Shown one piece after another: positions 6,084 through 6,183 of a stretch of DNA of 6,183 bases (positions are counted from its first letter, which is position 1; every line of letters starts with the position of its first letter). Origin of the DNA: Oscillospiraceae bacterium (GTDB taxonomy: Bacteria; Bacillota; Clostridia; Oscillospirales; Ruminococcaceae); contig JAFPYQ010000429.1 of assembly GCA_017394475.1 (NCBI GenBank), positions 1 to 6,183 on the forward strand, read 5' to 3'. The notes below the pieces were generated by a model that searched no databases, was not told the DNA's origin, and worked only from the letters and a program-made list of their open reading frames with translations. Made by a program: the position numbers and the translations under genes.

Positions 6084-6167
6084 GCGGAAACTCTTCCGAT
6101 AAACTGTACTGTGTATAGCAGATAGAGAATAACAGATAAGAACAATAGGAATCCGGGGTGAACATCA

Positions 6168-6183
6168 ATGGCCGGATGGCGAA
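6168..6183 (+). CDS. Start of a gene cut by the window edge (MAGWR...)
   Basis: Only five codons are inside the window, so no product can be named. The case for a real start is GGGGTGA at 6155-6161, which places GTGA 6 nt before the ATG, the same spacing as for der and the small membrane protein gene. The 137-nt gap from the previous gene contains a TATAAT element, so it could begin a new unit. The first residues do not match the start of SpoIVA, which follows gpsA in many spore-forming Clostridia. Confidence 0.55.

Noticed and set aside
6085..6098. Hairpin CGGAA/TTCCG as a terminator
   Set aside because: The stem is only 5 bp and is followed by GATAAACTG, with no T-run.
6045..6125. Small frames after the membrane protein gene (26 codons from 6045; 15 codons from 6055)
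   Set aside because: Neither has a convincing binding site, they overlap in different frames, and the stretch also contains a promoter-like element.

Overview
The window looks like chromosomal housekeeping DNA from a Gram-positive anaerobe of the Clostridia, most likely the Ruminococcus/Oscillospiraceae branch. This is inference from three things: the gene order (a DUF512 radical SAM gene, then der, plsY and gpsA), very frequent ATA isoleucine codons at moderate GC, and a four-cysteine zinc-ribbon form of ribosomal protein L32. There is no tRNA, rRNA, CRISPR array, insertion sequence or other sign of a mobile element. All recognisable genes lie on the + strand.

Unit 1 (about 111-939) is a compact ribosome unit. 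A perfect consensus promoter (TTGACA, 17 bp, TATAAT) drives a DUF177/YceD protein, whose start at 165 is set by that promoter, and then rpmF (L32). The 85-nt gap between them can form a 10-bp stem, or alternatively two shorter hairpins. A hairpin with a T-rich tail follows rpmF and should end the transcript.

Unit 2 (about 941-4358) begins with a leader holding a nine-codon ORF and a hairpin that touches the weak ribosome binding site of the next gene. The genes are a PDZ plus radical SAM protein of the DUF512 family (function unknown), the two-domain ribosome-assembly GTPase Der, and the membrane acyltransferase PlsY. Der starts 6 nt after the first gene, and plsY overlaps der by one base.

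Unit 3 (about 4359-6030) starts with a 135-nt gap that contains a possible promoter, then gpsA and a small two-helix membrane protein of unknown function. GpsA makes sn-glycerol 3-phosphate and PlsY acylates it, so units 2 and 3 hold the first two committed enzymes of phospholipid synthesis beside ribosome-assembly genes. The right edge (6031-6183) has a TATAAT element, a small hairpin and the first five codons of another gene.

No new defence or mobile system is visible. The points most worth a second look are the leader before the DUF512 gene, the alternative RNA folds before rpmF, the unexplained radical SAM protein itself, and the shared use of GTGA/GGTG-type ribosome binding sites.
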